Of a stretch of 64,000 nt of DNA, positions 59,790 through 64,000 are shown one piece after another. Both the position numbers and the translations under genes were made by a program. Origin of the DNA: Neospora caninum Liverpool (lineage: Eukaryota > Apicomplexa > Conoidasida > Eucoccidiorida > Sarcocystidae); assembly GCF_000208865.1 (NCBI RefSeq), contig NC_018395.1, positions 124,001 to 188,000 on the forward strand. Direction: 5' to 3'. How positions within the stretch are numbered: position 1 is the first letter of the stretch; the number at the start of each line of letters is the position of its first letter. Under the pieces are notes generated by a model that did not search any database, was not told the origin of the DNA, and saw only the letters and a program-made list of their open reading frames with translations.

Positions 59790-62700
59790 ATGGCGCCAGA
59801 CGAGGCTGAGCGCTGGGGCCTTGCGACGCCGAGTCGGCCGCCTGCGCGCCGCCCGCGTCTTCCCCCAGGCGCTCCCACGTTGCTCTCCGAATCGCCCCTT
59901 TCTTCCACTTCGCTCTCGGCGTCTCCGGACCTCACGCGACGGCCTGCGCGCTGCTCCCTGGTGTCTCCTGCGTCAGCCCCCGAGGCTAGCTGCAAGCCGC
60001 GATCCAGAGGGAAAGCTGAGGACGGCGCCTCCGCCAAACAGTCACGTCTAGCAGCAGGTGAATGGAAGCCTCGCGCGTCCGGGACTGCGTCCCCGAACGC
60101 CTCTCGCTTGATTTCCTCCGCCGCTTCGCCTTCTACCCGCTCGCGCTCTTCTCTGTCGCCTCCATCGGTTTCCCGGTCTCTGTCTCCTTTCCTTCCTTCT
60201 GCGGCCCGCGGCCTCCAAACCTCCGAGCGCCCCGCCGGCGAGCCTGCCCTGGCCGCGGGTGCCGCAGCTCTGCGTCGGCATTTCGCGGAGCTCGTCCGGG
60301 GCTTGTTTTCTCAGCTGGCCAAAGCCGGGTCGGGGTCGACTCTTCCCTGCGGGAACAGCGGCTCTCCGGAGGCAGGTCCAACGCCCTCCGCTGGCGAGCC
60401 TCGCATGCAGAGAAAGCCCCGAAAGGAAGGAAGTCGGACAGCGGGCGGAGACAGAACGTGCTCTGGCGAATCCAGCGGCGACCAAGCGGATGCCAACCCG
60501 CAGGTGGCCGTGGCGTGTGCCGAGAGGAGTAGCCGAAAGGATAACGAGGATTTCCCAGCTCTCGCGACCGCCTGGAGAGATCTGTGTCGCGACCCCGCGA
60601 TGGTCGGAAGCCGCGGAAGGTGCTCCGAGGCACCAGTCTCCCCGGATGGGACGCTTTCAGTGCTGTCCTCGGGGGACAGAGACTCGCCAGGCGCGTGGAG
60701 TCTCCGGCGAACCGCCGCGCATTTTGTCGGGGAGGGAGATGTCCGTGCGCAGGGGGAGTCTACGAATGACGGGGAGAGGGAAAGTTCTTCTCAGGTTGCA
60801 CAACCTGGCCGACAGAGGCAACGCGAACGCGCAGCCCGAAAGGACGAAGCCGAGAAGACCGGGGAGGGTGTGGAGCGTCGCCAAAGCAGTGCGGCTCTTC
60901 CGCTCGCGACGGCCAGTGTCTGTGGGGCTTTGTCGGGTCCGGCGGCAGTGCTGGACGCTGGCGTTGCCGACGAGGAATCGGCGTTTCATGTTGAGAACAT
61001 TCTCGAAAACACAGAGCGTCGGGAGGAGTTGGCGGAGTACGCCAACATTTTCGCGCCTCTCTTTGGCGCCGACCCTCAGGACCTCTCTTCCCACGGACGG
61101 TCAGTGCTCCACTGCGTCGCGCTAGAACTGCAAATCCTGCGGCGAACGAAGGAGGGGCACGCCCAAAGCGAGCTGGCGCCTGCCGGGGTACGTACACTCC
61201 AGACTCCCGGCGAAGCGCACGTCTCGCCGTGCCAAACGCCGAAAGCCTTGCACGCACTGACGCGGGTCACAGCCTCCCCTGAGCAGACGTGTTGTTCGTC
61301 GTCGTGTTCCTCTCTCTCCTCTCTTTCTTCTCCTGCGTCGCCAGTGTTCCGCGAAGGAGCGAGTGCGGCGCTCGCGGGTGCGCTCTGTGCCGAGGAAGGA
61401 GGAAGCGCGGAAGGCGAGAACGAGAACGTCGCGCTGAAAGGCGCGAGTCGAGCCGCGCTGCAAGACGGTCCTCGGGCAACGCAGCGCGAACAGGAACGAG
61501 AGGAAAGGGACGGCGGCGCGGGGACGGAGGAAAGGGGAGAACGGAAGCGAGGCTCCAACGACGCCACGCGCTCGGCGGTGAAGGAGATTCTCGACATTCC
61601 CACGGGGGCTGTTTTCGGCAAAGTAGCGCCAGACGGCGTCAGCGACGACGTACTTTTCCACTTTTCTTGCCGCCGATCCCAGTCCGACGATCTGTCTGCT
61701 CTTTTTCTCCGCGGCGACTGTGCGCTCCCGGGGTTGGACCACGCGTCGCCTCGCTCTTTGTTTTCCCTTTCTTCGCAACCCAGTCCCGCGTGTGTGTCCT
61801 CGCCAGGCTCGCCCGTCATGGCTGCTCCTGCGCCGTACACCGTCCGCCTCGGCACGCAGTTCGCTCTGTGCCTCGACCCCACAGAGCGCGAACTGGACAC
61901 CGGGACTCCCGAGGACCTCGAATCTCCGAGCTTCATCTGGCAGTCCACAGAAGAGAGCGAGTACGACGGCTCGACGTTCCAGGCGCCGCCGCCAGAGTTG
62001 CCGGTTCTCGACGGCGAGGGGCGAGAGCACACCGAGAGGGTTGCTGGCGAGAACACTGGCCCGGACTTCTTCTGTCTCGCTCTCTGCGCGGCAGCTCGCC
62101 GGGCGAGTCAGTGTCCCGCAGCTAGCCACGACACGGCTGGCCCCTTCCTGGCGTTTCCTGCGCACGACGCCGTCGCAGACGTCGCTCGATGGGCCGAGGA
62201 CAGGCGCGACCTGGCGCGCGCGGGAGACGAGAAGGTCGAGCCGTGTCGAGGGCGCGCTGCCTTCTTCGCCCCCCGCAGCGCGTCTCCGTCTCGATCGGCC
62301 GCGCCGCGTTGCTTGCTTCCCTCGCTGGCCCCCTTTGGCGAGACGGCTCATGTCTTCTCCCTCGGGGAGTTGTTTCCGCTCGGAGACGGGCACCACTGGA
62401 CTCGGGCATCCGACGACTTCACTCCCTCGGCTTCCCGCGTCTCTGCATGCGAAGGCGAGCGCACCTCGGGAGCTCCGCCCGTGGACCTGCCGCTTCTCGC
62501 GGCGAGTCGGGGGCCGCTTGCCGTCTCGGACATCTCCTCCGCGGCGCCGCTCTCCCTCGCGGTTTGCCGCAGCTCCATCGGGCGGCCTGGGGCGTCGGCA
62601 ATCGACGACGACGGCGAGAGGACAAAGGGTGAGGACCGCAGCGGTTCGTGGCTGTCGCCGCGATCCGTAGCTGTCCTGCGGCAGTCCTTGCCGCCCGACA

Positions 62701-64000
62701 CGGACGGCCCCGAGTCTCTGTTGGCTTCTCTGCGGCAACGGATAGGGGGCTGGGGCTTCGACCTGACTGCCGGAAAAGGAGAGAAAGGCCGGGGATCGGA
62801 GCGCGAGGCGAAGCGGAGCGAGGGGAGCGCCAAGCGAGGGGAAGAGGCAGGCAATGCAACGGTGCACACGCGAGAGGCAGAGCTAAAGGGTGAAGATCTG
62901 CGAACAGGAAAAGAAGGCGGAGGAACGCCATTGACGGCGGGGAATGAGTCTCCGAACTGTGTGCCAAAAATAAATCCAGGTGCTTCATCCGGCGCCACTT
63001 CCTCCACGACCCCAGACGAACAAGCGAGAAACGCTAGCAACCCGCCACATTCGCCCACTTCTTCTGCGTCTGTTTCATCTCCCCCATTCTATTCTGATGC
63101 TGTAGCCACCTCTTCCTCTGCTGCCTCGATTTTCGGGCCTCCTTCCTCTCTGTCCCTGGCGACCTCCCCAGGAGTAGGTGGCCAGGAGGGAGACAGGACG
63201 GAGACCTCGGATCCGAGGGCGGGGGATTCCGTGGAAGATCCGAGGAACCGCTGCTTCAGCCCAGCCTCTGCGAGGGGAAGTGGAAGTCATCTCGCTTCCC
63301 ATGTAACTTTAGATGGATCCACTGAAGCATGGAGACGCGCGAGCGAATTGAGCGCCCCTCTCCGAGATCGCGCTGTCGCAGTGAAAACAGCGACTCACGA
63401 GAACGCGAAGGAAAGAACGCGCATCTACGCTTCTGACTGTAAGTCATATACCAGCGGAGAGTCCAACACCGTGGATTTTTTGGCAAACGCCGTATCTATG
63501 TTTAGCTAGGCAAACAGGTCGACCGTCTGTATGTCTTCGAGGTAACACCGGCGGCCCTGTGGGCTCTCTCTTGTGTCAACATGTCCCGTTGCTGCTCTTT
63601 GTATGGCCGCATGCATTTTGCTCGCTCCTTATCGACGCGTCTGCCTGTAGATGCTCATTTTGAACCCGCTCGGTAGAGCGGGTGTAAAATCCGTAGTGAC
63701 TTTGGTCTTTCGGCTCTTCTTGTTTTCATGCCTTTTATTTGCTTGTTTCTGTTTTTGTTTTCAGCAGGCGCTCGTTTCGTTGCGTCCTTGAATCTCGGGG
63801 TCGAGCAGTGCAGCACCACCAGCGGAATCTCAAGTCGAGACAGCTCGACGCCCCCAATTCCCCATCGGCCGCCCTCGTCTGGCCCCCCTTCGCAGGCGCG
63901 TGCAGGAAGCAGTGGAGAGGGCTGGTCGGCTTCACCTCTTGCACCAGACCGGGTGTCTTTTTCTGTTTCTCCCAATGACGCTCCACGTCGCCAGGCATCT
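59790..64000 (+). CDS. Large Ser-rich protein of unknown function (3' end outside window)
   Basis: Exon 59790-63438 encodes 1,216 residues. The donor CT/GTAAGTC at 63439 and acceptor TTTTGTTTTCAG ending at 63764 join it in phase to a second exon open to the window end (at least 78 more codons). Without splicing the frame would stop at 63509. I recognise no domain. The protein is rich in Ser, Ala, Gly, Glu and Arg, with short ordered-looking blocks, including an acidic helical one around residues 395-430 (ENILENTERREELAEYANIF) and a hydrophobic one around 690-730. There is no signal peptide or membrane segment. An upstream exon may add residues: ATG at 59578, donor at 59616 and acceptor at 59770 would prepend about 19 residues in frame (MSRLSVLLRLRDQ/SRIAGH). 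Otherwise that intron is in the leader. Confidence 0.75.

Noticed and set aside
1..64000. CRISPR arrays, bacterial operons, transposons or viral genes
   Set aside because: No spaced direct repeats, transposase, integrase or reverse transcriptase motifs were seen on either strand; gene structure is eukaryotic throughout.

Overview
This window is nuclear DNA of a coccidian apicomplexan of the Toxoplasma / Hammondia / Neospora type. The evidence is GC-rich coding sequence with very long Ser/Ala/Glu-rich open frames, many GT-AG introns with pyrimidine-rich 3' ends, (TA)n microsatellites that fall only in introns and spacers, palindromic TGCATGC elements, and a decayed cytochrome b fragment of mitochondrial origin. 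I cannot choose between the three genera from this sequence alone. Bacterial features (operons, ribosome binding sites, CRISPR arrays, insertion sequences) are absent, as expected.

Layout. (1) 382-16586, plus: one giant gene of at least eight exons (about 4,118 residues in the window) ending in a Gln/Gly/His-rich tail; its first exon in the window looks internal. A distant Mediator MED14-like scaffold is the best but unproven guess. (2) 16587-24914: a sparser island with two minus-strand paralogous single-exon HAD-type phosphatases (18381-19325 and 20953-21966), a cytochrome b NUMT (17442-17645) and a perfect 395-bp tandem duplication (23126-23915). (3) 24915-35034, minus: an 11-exon gene for a protein of about 1,800 residues with a C-terminal RAP domain, probably an organellar RNA-binding protein. 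(4) 38323-47867, minus: a 16-exon gene for a 911-residue HEAT-repeat scaffold of the PP2A-A (PR65) / PPP4R1 type. (5) 50782-54639, minus: a six-exon transaldolase gene (377 residues). (6) 59790-64000 and beyond, plus: a large Ser-rich protein of unknown function, cut by the window end. The 5.1-kb spacer 54640-59789 lies between divergent genes 5 and 6 and should hold both promoters.

The spliced models were built by hand. Exons were joined only where donor, acceptor and reading phase agreed, and in the PP2A-A-like and transaldolase genes the joined protein also reads through family motifs across the junctions. The weakest junction is between exons 3 and 4 of the RAP gene. The genes do not form an obvious pathway: the window holds housekeeping functions (pentose phosphate pathway, phosphatase scaffold, probable organelle RNA metabolism, probable transcription scaffold) plus a local duplicated pair of small-molecule phosphatases. 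I found no convincing new multi-gene system. The features most worth a second look are the giant Gln-rich protein, the exact 395-bp duplication, the cytochrome b NUMT, and a 14-bp perfect palindrome of overlapping TGCATGC motifs upstream of the RAP gene.
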